Positions 42,920 to 53,237 of a stretch of DNA of 64,000 nucleotides are shown here, piece by piece. Under the pieces are notes generated by a model. That model searched no databases and had not been told where the DNA came from. It saw only the letters and a program-made list of their open reading frames with translations. Made by a program: the position numbers and the translations under genes. The stretch's first letter is position 1. Each line of letters opens with the position of its first letter. The DNA comes from Emiliania huxleyi CCMP1516 (Eukaryota; Haptophyta; Isochrysidales; Noelaerhabdaceae), in NCBI RefSeq assembly GCF_000372725.1, contig NW_005200881.1, positions 540,112-604,111 on the forward strand. Reading direction: 5' to 3'.

Positions 42920-44125
42920 ATGAGCGCCTGCCTCGCGAGCGGGCGGAGCCTCTCCAAGCTGGGGCTGGCCATGTTTGCTGCGCTGTGCGAGACTCAGCCC
43001 CTCGCGCCAGTCACGCTCATCAGCCCCGTCTCCATTGGCAGCTCTTTAGCGCTCGCACTCGCAGGCTCGACGCCGGGCGGCAGCGCAGAGGCCGAGCTTT
43101 CGCGCCTCCTCGGTGCACACGAGCAGATTGCGGAGGCCATCGATGGCCTGCTCAGCTCTGCTCGCGGCAACGGCTCTGGCGTTTCCCTGCGAGTGGCCAA
43201 TGGCGTGTGGGCGGGCACAGCGGTGCGGCCAAAGTTTATCGAGAGCGCCACCCGCATTCATCGCGCGCAAGCGGCGCCCCTTCCGTCGAGCTACGAGCCC
43301 GTCAACAGCTGGGTTCAGTCCCGGACGGATGGCGAGGTGCCGAAATTGCTCTCGGGGACGCCAGACCCGCTCACTGTGTCGCTTCTTGTGAGCGCCGTGT
43401 CGTTCAAGGGCGTGTGGGCTGAGCGGTTTGAGAGGGAGAGGACGGCGGAGGGTGCCTTCTGGCCGCTCTCGCCTGGCGCGGCGACGGCCAGCCAGCCCGC
43501 GAACTTTATGCGAAGGAAGGGCGCGGCTTGGGCCTCGCCCACGGTGGCCGCGCTCGGGGGAGCCGCGGCGCTGCGGCTCGACTATGGCGACGCGGACGCG
43601 GTGGCGGACAGTAAAGGCGCCGGCTTTTGCGCACTGTTCGTTCTTCCCGCCGAGGCAGGCGAAGCATCCCTAGCCGCGACCATCGCCGCGCTGCGGACAG
43701 CGCCGTCGCCTGTCGACACGTCAGCGGCGCCTGCCGACCCTCTCTCCGCCGCCCTGTCGACATTGCGCCGTCGCGAAGTGGACGTCTCGATCCCACGCTT
43801 CACCGCGGAGTGGGGCGCCTCCAGCCTCAAGACTGCGCTGCGTGCCCTCGGGCTGTTGAGTGCGTTTGACGGCAGCGGCCAGTTTCTCGAGCTCAGCGAC
43901 GAGCCCGACGTCCACCTGGACGAGGTGCTGCACGCAGCGAGGGTCGAGGTCAACGAGGAGGGCACAGCTGCGGCCGCCGCCACCGTGGCGGAGATGGGCG
44001 TGCGCAGCCTGCCGCCGCGCCCCCTCGAGCTGCGCTTCAACCGGCCGTTCCTCCTGGCGGTGCTGCACGAGGAGACGGGGACGCCCCTCTTTGTAGGACG
44101 TATCAACAGCCCACAGTTTTCGTGA
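42920..44125 (+). CDS. Serpin, inhibitory type, predicted P1 Arg
   Basis: A 401-residue intronless serpin. Landmarks: VTLISPVSIGSSLALALAGS (helix B and the shutter Ser), VANGVWAG, EPVNSWVQSRTDGEVPKLLS, LVSAVSFKGVWAERFER, then IPRFTAEWGASSLKTALRAL, ARVEVNEEGTAAAAATVAEM and LRFNRPFLLAVLHEETGTPL. The hinge EEGTAAAAAT (P17-P8, from Glu346) is the small-residue type needed for loop insertion, so it should trap proteases. Counting from P17 puts Arg362 at P1 and Ser363 at P1', which predicts a trypsin-like or papain-like target. There is no signal peptide, so the protein is probably intracellular. Length is normal for the family. Confidence 0.92.
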   Translation: MSACLASGRSLSKLGLAMFAALCETQPLAPVTLISPVSIGSSLALALAGSTPGGSAEAELSRLLGAHEQIAEAIDGLLSSARGNGSGVSLRVANGVWAGTAVRPKFIESATRIHRAQAAPLPSSYEPVNSWVQSRTDGEVPKLLSGTPDPLTVSLLVSAVSFKGVWAERFERERTAEGAFWPLSPGAATASQPANFMRRKGAAWASPTVAALGGAAALRLDYGDADAVADSKGAGFCALFVLPAEAGEASLAATIAALRTAPSPVDTSAAPADPLSAALSTLRRREVDVSIPRFTAEWGASSLKTALRALGLLSAFDGSGQFLELSDEPDVHLDEVLHAARVEVNEEGTAAAAATVAEMGVRSLPPRPLELRFNRPFLLAVLHEETGTPLFVGRINSPQFS

Positions 44126-44490
44126 GTGCGCGCAGCGTCGTGAGAACAGACGCGGAGACGCGGACCACAGATTTCTGGTTGCCTCTCAAAATTCTCTCTC
44201 TCGAGCCGAGAGCCGACGGCGACGCACTGTCGACGGACGACGCGAGAGCCGAGAAGGTGAAAGAAAACAGGAGCTGCCGCGTTGTTGCTTCTGTTGTCCG
44301 ACTCGAAAGAAAGAAAGAAAGAAAACACACAAGCCAAGGGAGGGATGGGAGAACGGCACGCCGCCACCACACAGGGATTTTAAGGAGAGGAGTGTGGTGC
44401 GCTAGCCGTCGCCCACCCGACTCGAAGGAAGGATGGTTGGTCCACTGTTTTTCTTTCTTCGTTCCTCGCTCAGGAACGAGTCGTCGAGGC
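44126..44490. repeat. R1 repeat, most complete copy, plus upstream region
   Basis: 44298-44410 has (GAAA)n, CCAAGGGAGGGATGGGAGAA, then CACGCCGCCACCACACAGGG and AGGAGAGGAGTGTGG. It matches 23677-23770 inverted and 58955-59052 direct. Confidence 0.85.
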
Positions 44491-45052
44491 ATGGCGCAGG
44501 GCAACTTCAAGCTCAAGAAGCCGCAGGGACTCAAGAAGGCGAAGCGCGGGCCGCGAGGAGACCAGCAGAAGCTCAAGAAGGGGAGTGAGCGTCCGCACAG
44601 CAAGCACACACACGTCGCAAGCGGCCACGCTCATCACGCACGCTCACGCCGGTCACATCACGCCGGCAGATCACGTCATCGCGCCGAGGGCGCACCGTAC
44701 AGCGGAGCGGAAGGACTTCGAGGCACAGCAGGCGTGCTGACGCCGAGCGTGCGTGCACACGCTGCCCGACTCACACTGTGCTGTCTCTGCGCCTCGCAGA
44801 GAATAACCAAGGCTATCGGGAAGAGAATCGAGCAGACGATTGCGGCGCGCGGCAGGCCCGCGGTTGCCCAGCCCAGCTCGATCGTACGGCCCCAGGCTCT
44901 GATGCCCCGCCTGTGCCCGCAGCGGCGACGGCGCTGGCTTGAGTGTCGTCAAGGCGGACGGTGCGGCGGCCAGTACGACGTCTGGGGCGCTCGGGAAACG
45001 GAAGGGGGCCATCAACGACATCAAGGCGAAGAAGAAGAATCTCCACTGAGCA
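44491..45052 (+). CDS. Small basic nucleolar-type protein (C19orf53/UPF0390-like), split gene
   Basis: Exon 1 from 44491 encodes MAQGNFKLKKPQGLKKAKRG then PRGDQQKLKKG and ends near a GTGAGC donor (about 44583). A second exon after CTCGCAG (about 44801) reads RITKAIGKRIEQTIAAR. A third stretch before the stop at 45052 reads GLSVVKADGAAAS and AINDIKAKKKNLH. The pattern (MAQG start, Lys-rich, a central LKK...I.K.IE...AAR helix) matches the small UPF0390/Leydig-tumour-10-kDa family found across eukaryotes, thought to be nucleolar. I could not make all phases agree for the second intron, so the exon ends are uncertain. Confidence 0.5.
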
Positions 45053-45522
45053 GCTGTGGGCGCATGTTAAACGTGGTGTCTCGTGTGGCGAGTGCGGCGG
45101 CAACGAGGTTGTGGTTATTTGGAGCCGTATACGTTTGGATCGTGGTCCCGCGCACGTGTGTGGACGTCGCGCGCGTCGGAGAGCGCCCCCCGGAGCGCCG
45201 GTCCGCGTGTTTTGTTTCTTAAGGAACCGCCATTTGCGAGGGCTCACTTCACAATGAGTCGATTCTTTTATAATTTCATGCGCCGGCGCGAAGACGCTAC
45301 TGTATTTGACTCGCCCCCACGGGACGGGCAGGGCGCACGCACCGTCACCGGCGACTGGCCCATGCGCTGATATCTCACACCTTTTCTCTCTGACACATAC
45401 CCGGAGAGAGCCGGCCGCGGCTGCAGGGGTTCGGATGCGGGCGCGGGCATCGTGTGTCGCGCGGCGGCTTGAATACAACGGTGTGCGCACCAACTCGAGA
45501 GCACGGCGGGACGCCTCACCTG
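45053..45522. other. No gene seen
   Basis: Convergent 3' flanks of the basic-protein gene and the small membrane-protein gene. Chance frames only. Confidence 0.4.
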
Positions 45523-45960
45523 CTAGACGCGATCGAGCTGATCCTTTCGGCCAGCAGGGCGGAAGCCCGTCGCCGCCGGTGGGCTCGCCGCGTTTGGGAA
45601 TCCGAACATGGTTCCCCACACAGAGGAGCTCGGCGCCGGCGCCTCGGCGGGGGTCGCGAGCTCGGTTTGGACCACCTCCGGCGGAGGTGCTGGCGCCTCT
45701 GGGAGGGAGGCCGCCGAGCTGCGGCGCGAGGCTGGGTCGGCGTAGTTTATCGCATCGTACGGCGCCGGCTTGCTGTCCACCGCCTGGGGCAATGCAGAGC
45801 GGACCCCCGGGCGGCTGGTCGTTGACCGCCTTTTTCGGAGCGCGTAAATGCAGCAGCAGAGGAGGAGGGCGGCGAGGGGCAGGCCGAGGCCGAGCCCGAG
45901 CCCGAGCCCGAGGCGCAGCCCAAGGTTGTCTGACGACGGCGGCGGGGGGGGCGGAGACAT
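45523..45960 (-). CDS. Small single-pass membrane protein
   Basis: A 145-residue frame: a short Pro-rich N-terminus, a Gly/Leu helix (LGLGLGLGLPLAALLLCCCI) followed by the stop-transfer YALRKRR, and a Pro/Ala/Ser-rich cytosolic tail (KPAPYDAINYADPASRRSSA). It looks like a type III or reverse-signal-anchor protein. The helix is encoded by a short CCGAGCCCGAG tandem, so chance cannot be excluded. No family recognised. Confidence 0.45.
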   Translation of the reverse strand: MSPPPPPPSSDNLGLRLGLGLGLGLGLPLAALLLCCCIYALRKRRSTTSRPGVRSALPQAVDSKPAPYDAINYADPASRRSSAASLPEAPAPPPEVVQTELATPAEAPAPSSSVWGTMFGFPNAASPPAATGFRPAGRKDQLDRV

Positions 45961-46163
45961 TTAGGCTGAAAATGGGCGCGTTCCGGCGGGCACCAAGGGA
46001 GGGCTCGGGTTTTCCGATTTTTCATTGTTTTGCTTTTTTATTTGAGCTCTAACGTCAGTCCCGGAGGAGGACTCTGCTGACGGGGTTTGCCATGCATCTT
46101 TTGGTTCTTTTCTGTTCTTTTCTGTTCTTTGGGGTTGCGATGAGGAGCGATACCGAGATCGAT

Positions 46164-48709
46164 TTATCCGCCACCTTCGCGTCGCTCCGTCCGCGCCGCC
46201 TGCCGCTCCGGGCACGCCCGCGGCAGGTCGCCAAAGCCGCGCACGCCGCCCACCTCCGGCACACGCGACGCCGAGAGCGACGTCAGCGGCGCGCGCTCCA
46301 CGCTCCCGAGCGCGTCGCGCCGCATCCAGTATGCGCCGAGATCGCGCGTGCGCAGGTCTGCGCGATAGACCCGATCCATCGTCCGGGAGTTGACCTGGCG
46401 GTGGCCCAGCACTCGCGCCGCGACGGCGCCGTGGCCCGCCGACGCCGGCTGCTCGCACGCGTCTTTGCGCAGACTCCACGCGCCCACCTTGTGCCGGGCC
46501 ATGCCCAGCTGGCGCCCCGTCTCGATCAGGCGCCGGCAGGAGTCGCTGCACGTCGAAGCTCTCGGTGAACAAGAAGAACCCCGTCGCCTCGTCGACGCCG
46601 GGGAACAGAGGCCGGTCCAGGGCCGCCTTGTCGAGCACCCAGCCGTCCGCTCGGCACGCCGCAACTAGCGCCGGCAGCCTCTCGTAGCCCGTGTCCTCCA
46701 GCTCGAGCCCGGCGAACCCGCTCGGCTCAGCCACCTTGCGACGCAGCGCCGCCGCGCTCGCCTCGCTCAGCTTCGAGTAGCACGCCCTGAAGCTTCCGCA
46801 GCGCAGCAGCAGGCGCACCATCGCCAGCGTCCCGATGCGCATCATCTGGTCCGAGTCGGGCGTGATCGCCGTCCCGAACTCGTAGCACGCGTAGTACTCG
46901 CCCTTCTTGCGCGCGAAGGTCACCTCCATTCGGATGAGGGCCTCGAAGTCGCCCTCGGTCATCACGCCCGCCCCGCCTAGTCCCCGCAGCAACTCATCCG
47001 CGGCGATGGACAGGTCGCCCATCGTCAGCGGCGGCAGCTCGTGCCTGCCGGCGAGCGGCACGGCTCAGTGGCATCTCGCCCCATCACGCGCCAACGCCGC
47101 GCCGTCCTACTCGCCTCTCTCTCTCTCTCTCTCAGCGGGAGATGCGCGCCAGTGGCTGTCCGAATCGGCCGCGTCCGCCGCATCGTTCACCGCCATCCCC
47201 GGCCGGCACCCGGTCTGCCGCGCGAAGCACAAGTAGGCGTTCATGATGAAGGCCACGTTCACCTCGAAACGGCTCTAACAGCTGCGTGTCCTGCATCTGG
47301 TACTCTCCCACCTGGAAGAGGTGCTGCCTCGTGCACGGCTTCGTCGTCGCCTCGCGCAGCTCGGCCATCGTCCGCCGGCTCGCCTCGGCGCTCGCCCTCT
47401 CGCTCGCCGCCCGCTGCGCCGCCTCACTCTGCCCGTGCGACGCGCTCTCCCGCGCCGCCTCGCGGCCCGCCGCCCGGCCGGCGGCTCCCGCCGCGTCCTC
47501 TATCCCGCCGCCGTCGCCGTCGTACAGCGACATCACCTGGTTGGTCACCAGCCGCCAGTACTGCCTCGCGTCGCCCGGCATCGCCGGCCAGATCTCGCGC
47601 CACACGTGGTTCTTCATGTGCTGCAGCGCGACGTAGACCGTGTTCTCGCCGCGCCCCGTGCGCACCGTCGGCTCCTCCTCCCGCGCGTCGCCCCGCTCGG
47701 TCGCGTGCCACCGGCTCGCCCTCAATGCTCTGACCCGCGTCGTCGCCAGCCACTTGCCGAAGCGGATCGTCCACCGCATCGTCGGGTGCAGACCGAGGGC
47801 CGTCCGCTGCATCGGCACGCTCTTCCCTGCCGCGGCCTGCGTTGCAAGGAACTCGCGCAGCTGCAGGCGCACGCGCCGAAGCTGCACCGACAGCGCCGGC
47901 CCGTGGGGCGCTAGCATCGGCTGCTCATCGCCACGCGCAGCCTCGTCCTGCCGCTCGTCATCCTCCGCCTCGAGGGCGTCCGCCAGCGCGCTGCGCCGCA
48001 CACCCCGGCGCACAGGAGGCGGCGCCGGCCGCGCCTCGGCCGCCTCGGCGTCGCGCACGGCACGGGCGCCCTCGCCGTCCGCGCGGTCCATCGCCGCATC
48101 CCCATCCACGTCTGCGGCGGCGCCTCCTGCGCCCGCGCCGGCCTGCTCTGGGACGGCGCGCCACCGCTCGTCGTCGAGCATGTGCCACCAACGCCGATCC
48201 GGGTAGCCGTCGTACTCGACCTCGTGCACGATCCGTCCGTCCAAGTCCTCCTCCCGCGCCATGACGGTCGCAGGGTACCACCGCTCACTGTCGCAGAAGA
48301 TCTCGAGGCGCGATCCGGTGGACAGGACAGTGTGGCCGTCGAGGGCCGCCCTGGCATCCTCGCGCTTGCGCTTCCGCCGCTTCGCCTTCGTCTCCTTCCT
48401 GCGTAGCAGGGTGTAGTTCGGGCCCACCTCTGCCACGCTGTCCAGCAGCTGGGCGGCGCTCACCATCTCGACCGCGTCGTCCTCCGGCGGAAGCTCCGCG
48501 TTGCCCGCGGCCGCCTCCCGAGCGCGCTCGTCGCGCATCCGCTCGTGGTGGGCCTGCCGACGCGCCACGCCGGCGCCCGTGTGCCTCGCCGCCGCGTCCG
48601 GCGACGGCATCGATGCTGTCTGCCCGAGCGTGACTCCCAACTCCACGATTTGCGGTCCAACCGAAATTTGGCTGCCCCCATCAAAGTTGACTTGATTCCT
48701 TAGATACAT
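46164..48709 (-). pseudogene. Degenerate mobile-element ORF: Tudor/Agenet-like region and tyrosine-recombinase-like end
   Basis: A long protein is spread over at least three frames. Frame 1 (48709 to about 47265) includes a Tudor/Agenet-like segment (GSRLEIFCDSERWYPATVMA, then HEVEYDGYPDRRWWHMLDD) and a helical region (VYVALQHMKNHVWREIW). A one-base frame change near 47270 leads to FEVNVAFIMNAYLCFARQTG. After a CT microsatellite (47115-47140) a further frame runs 47061 to about 46560 (GDFEALIRMEVTFARKKGEY, YYACYEFGTAITPDSDQMMR). A second change near 46555 leads to RLIETGRQLGMARHKVGAWS, LRKDACEQ, ARVLGHRQVNSRTMDRVYRA. The final block has the spacing of tyrosine recombinases (LGH, then a Tyr 11 residues on). 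Two frame changes and the microsatellite indicate a dead copy, perhaps of a Crypton-like element. Confidence 0.55.
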
Positions 48710-50347
48710 ACATGCTTAGTTGCATTTCTAACTAAGTCTTAAGCGCCAAGTCTGGACGAGCTGCAGCTGGGCTTGTGGCGCTCAGCTAGGTCCAGCACAC
48801 CCTCAGGGCGGAGCCGAGCGGAGCCGAGCGGAGCCGAGCGGAGCCGAGCGGAGCCGAGCGGAGCCGAGCTTAGTCCTAGAAGATGTAGGATTGCGAGCGT
48901 GGGTGCTCACAATCGCACAGAGATGCTACGATTGCGAGGAGTGCTGCTCACAATCCTTCGACTTCTAGGATTGAGAGCGAGGCTGCTCTCAATCCTAGCC
49001 TAGTAGATAAGAAGGTGCCTTCATTACTATTATTAATTAATGCTTTTTGCACGGCTGAGCCCCCCCCCCCCCCCCTCCCCTGCGCCCATTCCCTGCCCTC
49101 TCCCGCCACACATTCCGTCAGAGCCCCCTCCCCTCTTGCACAACAGGAATTTTGGACAATTAACCAGATGGGCTATGAATGGTGGGCTTGCCCACCCCGG
49201 AGTGGTTCGATCCCACATGAATCCGAGACGGTGACGGGATGCTGGCTCTGTGGTCTCAGGCCCAGTGAGGTAGTGGCTGCACGAGACATCCCGGATCCTG
49301 CTGAACAAGCTCCTCTTGTAGCTCGATCGGTCACACCGCCATCGCCGTCGGGGAGAGAGGGGACGACACTGCTTCGGCAGCGTGCACCTCGATCCTGCAC
49401 CGTGTTTGTTATGACCCCCCCCCAATGAACACACCAGTGAGGGAGGGCGAGACGATCGAGGGGTCCCGTACCATGCGGAATCGACCCTATCCAGTGCTCA
49501 AGTGCTCAAGGTGCAGCCGGACGGTGATATACTCCGGCACGCCGAAAGTGGAGCTAAAAAGTCGTCCTTGACTTCTCAGCGCCCTGACGGCCCGCCGATG
49601 GCAGACCCGACTCCCTCCATCCGTGTGGCGCCGCCCGATGGTGCCGGAAACCCTATTCCGGAGCGATTTCCCCTAGGGTTAGCGCCGAGAAAGCCGGGCC
49701 CCTTAGCTCCGGCTAGGGCTAAGGGGCCTCCGCAGCCGACCGCGAGGAAGGGCCGACTTTGGGTTAGCATAGCGGGCCGATAAGGCCGCCCACACCCGCG
49801 AGGATGGTTGTGTGTTTGCCTCCCCGACTCGGACGGCCGCCTCAGAGGGCGGGAGTGCTTCCTCTCGCCCTCTCACCCGCGGGAGATGGCCGAGTCCACG
49901 GAGCCGCACGCTGCCTCTCCTTGGACGCAAGGCTCCGACTTCTATAGAGAAAACCCCATCTGCACCAGCGTTTTAAGGTGAAATCGTCAAGAGAAATCGA
50001 TGCCCCGGGCTGGGCTTTGGGGTAGGCAGCCACCCTTTCGAAGGTGAGGCGTATCTGCCGACCTGTGAAGACGCTTTACTTGCGAGCAGTGCGTGGACCA
50101 GATGGCACGAGGGCACCGCAACATGGCTAAGGAGGCAGGGAAGCTTCTGCTCCGAGACGACCGCTCAGGACCGCAAAATGGTGTTCCTGAAGGTTGTGTC
50201 AGTCGGGCTGGCCAGTCCCCGGGGCCTGACAGTCCAATGTTTCCCTCAAGAGGACTTCTCCCCTACCCCACCCTTCCACTTTAGATGTGTCGGACCCGAG
50301 TTCTCTCTTGCGTGCGTTCGCGGATCTGTCCGGCGAATCGTGTGTGT
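48710..50347. other. Gene-poor interval with tandem and inverted repeats
   Basis: 48811-48872 is a (GGAGCCGAGC)n tandem. 48885-49010 holds three imperfect hairpins around ATTGNGAG...CTCNCAAT. 49060-49080 is a C run. No gene; a tRNA-like B box at 49203 lacks a matching acceptor stem. Confidence 0.5.
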
Positions 50348-52969
50348 ATGCTGCTGCTCGCCTCCACTGCTGCACACTCGTCATTCGTCGCGCAGTCGGC
50401 ACATCTGACGCAGCACCACCGCGTCGCCTCAGCGCCGTCGTGCACCGCCGTGTTGGACGCTCCCTACCGCGAGGCCGAGTACGACCCCGAGGCGGCCGAC
50501 CGCTACTTCCGCGCCCGGCCGCTCGTGGCGCTGAGGCGCGCCGCAGAGATCGCCTTCCTCAGCGCAGGTTTCGTGGGCAAGGTGCTCGCTGACAAGCAGC
50601 TCGGCCGCGAGGAGGCGATGGTGGACCGCCGTTCGGAGGAGTTGCTGCAGCTGGTCACGCGGCTGGGAGTCACTGCGATCAAGGTTGGGCAGGTGCTGAG
50701 CATCCGCCCCGACCTTCTTCCGGCGCCCTACGCCAAGGGCCTCGAGAAGCTGCAGGACAGCGTCCAGCCCTTCCCGGCGGCGCTCGGCCGCGAGATCATC
50801 GAGCGAGAGCTCTCGATCCGGATCGAGGACGTCTTCTCGGCCTTCTCGGCCGAGCCGGTGGCGGCGGCCTCCATCGGTCAGGTCTACAGGGGCACGCTGC
50901 GTGCGAGCGGCGAGGAGGTCGCCATCAAGGTGCAGCGGCCGAGCGTGCTGCAGGACGTGGCGCTCGACCTCTTCATGCTGCGCTTCTTTGCGCCGGCGTA
51001 CCAGGAGGCGAACGACGTCAACACGGACGTGGTCGGCCTCGTCGACGCGTGGGGGACCGGGTTCGTCAACGAGCTCGACTACACCATGGAGGCGGCGGCG
51101 ACGGCCGAGTTCGCAGAGGCGATGGCGGCGCGCGGCCTCGGCTCGGTCACCTCCCCCGAGGTGGTCCCCTCCCTCTCGTCGACGCACGTCCTCACGACCA
51201 AGTGGGGTCTGAGGCCCGAGCGACTCGCTTCCCGTGAAGAGCGCTCGGTCACCCCTGCGCCCGTGGACAGGTGGGTCGAGGGCGAGCGACTGGCCTCCTC
51301 CAACGCAGACGACGTGCCGCGCCTCTGCGGCGTCGCGCTCAACGCGTACCTGACGATGCTCCTGGACACGGGCGTGCTGCACTGCGACCCGCACCCAGGC
51401 AACCTGCTGCGCACGACGGACGGCAGGCTCTGCATCCTCGACTGGGGCATGACGCAGCGCGTGCCGAGCGACCTGCAGCTCTCCCTCCTCGAGTTCATCG
51501 CCAACCTGAACGCGGAGCAGTACGACCGCGTGCCCGACGACCTCGTGAACCTCCGCTTTGTGCCCGCAGACAAGATCGGCGAGCTGCGCGCGTCGGGCCT
51601 CACGGTGGCCATCTCGAAGATGCTGCGGCTCGCGGCCAAGGGCGGCGGCCCCGCGGGCGCGATGCGGCGGATGGTCGAGGAGAACAAGGAGAAGTACGCG
51701 GCGCAGCTCAGCCAGTTCGACGACCTCGACTCGCCCGAGGCGACCAAGGAGCGGCAGCGCCTCTTCCGCGAGGACTGGCAGAGGGAGCAGGCGGCTGACG
51801 CCCTCGCGCGGGGCGGCGGGGCCCCTGCCGGCGGCGGCGGCGGCGCCGCGTCCTCCACGACGGCGGACCTGACCGCCAAGATCGAGCAGCTGCAGAGTGA
51901 AAACGCGGACGTATTTGCGATCCCGGACTACTTTGTGTACATGTCTCGCGCCTTCTCGACGCTCGAGGGGATCGGCCTCTCCTCCGACTCAAACTACGCC
52001 ATCCTCAAGGAGTGCTTCCCCTACCTCGCCAAGCGCCTCCTCTCGGACGACTCGCCGCGCGCGCGCGGTGCCCTCCGCACGCTCCTCTACGGCGGCGGCG
52101 ACGAGCTCAGCCTGTCCCGCCTCTCCGAGGTCGCGAGCGGCCTCGAGGCGTACACCACCTCGACGACGTCAGTCTCGGCGAGCACGGGCGCGAGCGACGA
52201 GGGGCGCAAGGCAGCAACGGAGCAGCTCGCGGCGGTCCTCCTCTCCGAGGACGGGAACTACGTCCAGTCCCTCCTCCTCAAGGAGGCGGCGGGCACTCTC
52301 GACGCCACCGTCCGCGAGCGACTGGCCACGGCGACGGCGCCGCTCCGCCGCCTGCCGCGCTTGCCGACGCCGCCCGCGCCGCTGGCACCGCTCGCACGGC
52401 CGCTCACGCTGCCACTCGAGCTCGCGAGTGCCGCCCTCGAGCTGCAGGCCGTCAGCCAGCGAGATGAGCGCAAGCTCGAGAACCTGCGGGTCCTCGCTCG
52501 CATCGCCGGCGCGGCCGGCGCGGGAGGGGGCGGCACGGCGGCGGGGAGCAAGCTTGCGGAGGGGAGCAAGCCTGCCGCGAGCACCGGCGTGATCGTGCCG
52601 ACGGCGTTGGCTCGCGGCGGCGGCTTGGTGCCCTCCAGTCCTGGCGAGCGCGCCGCGGGGCTGCAGTCGCGAGTGGAGCAGCTGCGGTGGCTCGCGACTG
52701 AGGCCTCCGCACGCCGCACTGCGCTCGCGCGCACAGGCGTTCGCTTTGGCAGCTCGCTCGCGTCGGCGCAGGCCGAGCGCTTGCTCGCCCTCCGCCGCGG
52801 CAAGGACGAGGGCCATGGCGGCCTCTCCGACCTGGCGGCGCAGCTAGCGGAGGCGAGTGCGACGCGCCTTGAGGACGTCGCGGCAGCAATCGACGACTTT
52901 GATCGCGACCTCGGCGCCAGAGGGGAGGGGACGCGCCCCGGCGAGCGGCGCCGCATCTCGAGGAGATAG
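50348..52969 (+). CDS. ABC1K/UbiB-type atypical kinase, plastid-type, with one in-frame intron
   Basis: The leader MLLLASTAAHSSFVAQ suits complex-plastid targeting. The kinase-like core is complete: the KxGQ motif in TAIKVGQVLSIRPDLLP, AAASIGQVYRG (Ala-rich loop), VAIKVQRPSV, NELDYTMEA, LHCDPHPGNLL (catalytic loop) and CILDWGM (metal site). The family controls prenyl-lipid (plastoquinone, tocopherol) metabolism at plastoglobules and thylakoids. A 69-bp intron (51202-51270, GT-AG) is open in frame and looks like coding sequence; removing it joins VLTTK to WVEGERLA as in relatives, leaving about 850 residues. The C-terminal 350 residues are Ala/Leu-rich helices typical of long plastid ABC1Ks. 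The frame also continues upstream to 50285. Confidence 0.9.
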   Translation: MLLLASTAAHSSFVAQSAHLTQHHRVASAPSCTAVLDAPYREAEYDPEAADRYFRARPLVALRRAAEIAFLSAGFVGKVLADKQLGREEAMVDRRSEELLQLVTRLGVTAIKVGQVLSIRPDLLPAPYAKGLEKLQDSVQPFPAALGREIIERELSIRIEDVFSAFSAEPVAAASIGQVYRGTLRASGEEVAIKVQRPSVLQDVALDLFMLRFFAPAYQEANDVNTDVVGLVDAWGTGFVNELDYTMEAAATAEFAEAMAARGLGSVTSPEVVPSLSSTHVLTTKWGLRPERLASREERSVTPAPVDRWVEGERLASSNADDVPRLCGVALNAYLTMLLDTGVLHCDPHPGNLLRTTDGRLCILDWGMTQRVPSDLQLSLLEFIANLNAEQYDRVPDDLVNLRFVPADKIGELRASGLTVAISKMLRLAAKGGGPAGAMRRMVEENKEKYAAQLSQFDDLDSPEATKERQRLFREDWQREQAADALARGGGAPAGGGGGAASSTTADLTAKIEQLQSENADVFAIPDYFVYMSRAFSTLEGIGLSSDSNYAILKECFPYLAKRLLSDDSPRARGALRTLLYGGGDELSLSRLSEVASGLEAYTTSTTSVSASTGASDEGRKAATEQLAAVLLSEDGNYVQSLLLKEAAGTLDATVRERLATATAPLRRLPRLPTPPAPLAPLARPLTLPLELASAALELQAVSQRDERKLENLRVLARIAGAAGAGGGGTAAGSKLAEGSKPAASTGVIVPTALARGGGLVPSSPGERAAGLQSRVEQLRWLATEASARRTALARTGVRFGSSLASAQAERLLALRRGKDEGHGGLSDLAAQLAEASATRLEDVAAAIDDFDRDLGARGEGTRPGERRRISRR

Positions 52970-53237
52970 GAGATAGAGAGCGTGATGGGGGTGGGGTGGG
53001 AGCGCGAAAGCCGGAAAGGGAGAACCAGGGTCGCGGGGGAGGATCGGTCTTCGGTGTACGTACGTGGCATGAAAAAACGGCACAAACACACCGCACAGAG
53101 CGCGCGCGGCGCAAACGGCACGAAGGATATCATGTGCACGTGCTTCCCGCAATCCCGCAACTCTAGATGCCATGGGCTGCAGCCTGCACTACCACGACTT
53201 GCGTGTTGCGAGTTGCGTGATCTACATCGCAAGCCAT
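52970..53237. other. Convergent spacer, no gene seen
   Basis: Separates the 3' ends of the ABC1 kinase and of the multi-exon membrane-protein gene. Nothing recognised. Confidence 0.4.

Noticed and set aside
49195..49230. tRNA-like B box (GGTTCGATCCC) with a 4-bp T stem
   Set aside because: No matching acceptor stem, A box or anticodon arm at the right distance; at most a SINE remnant.
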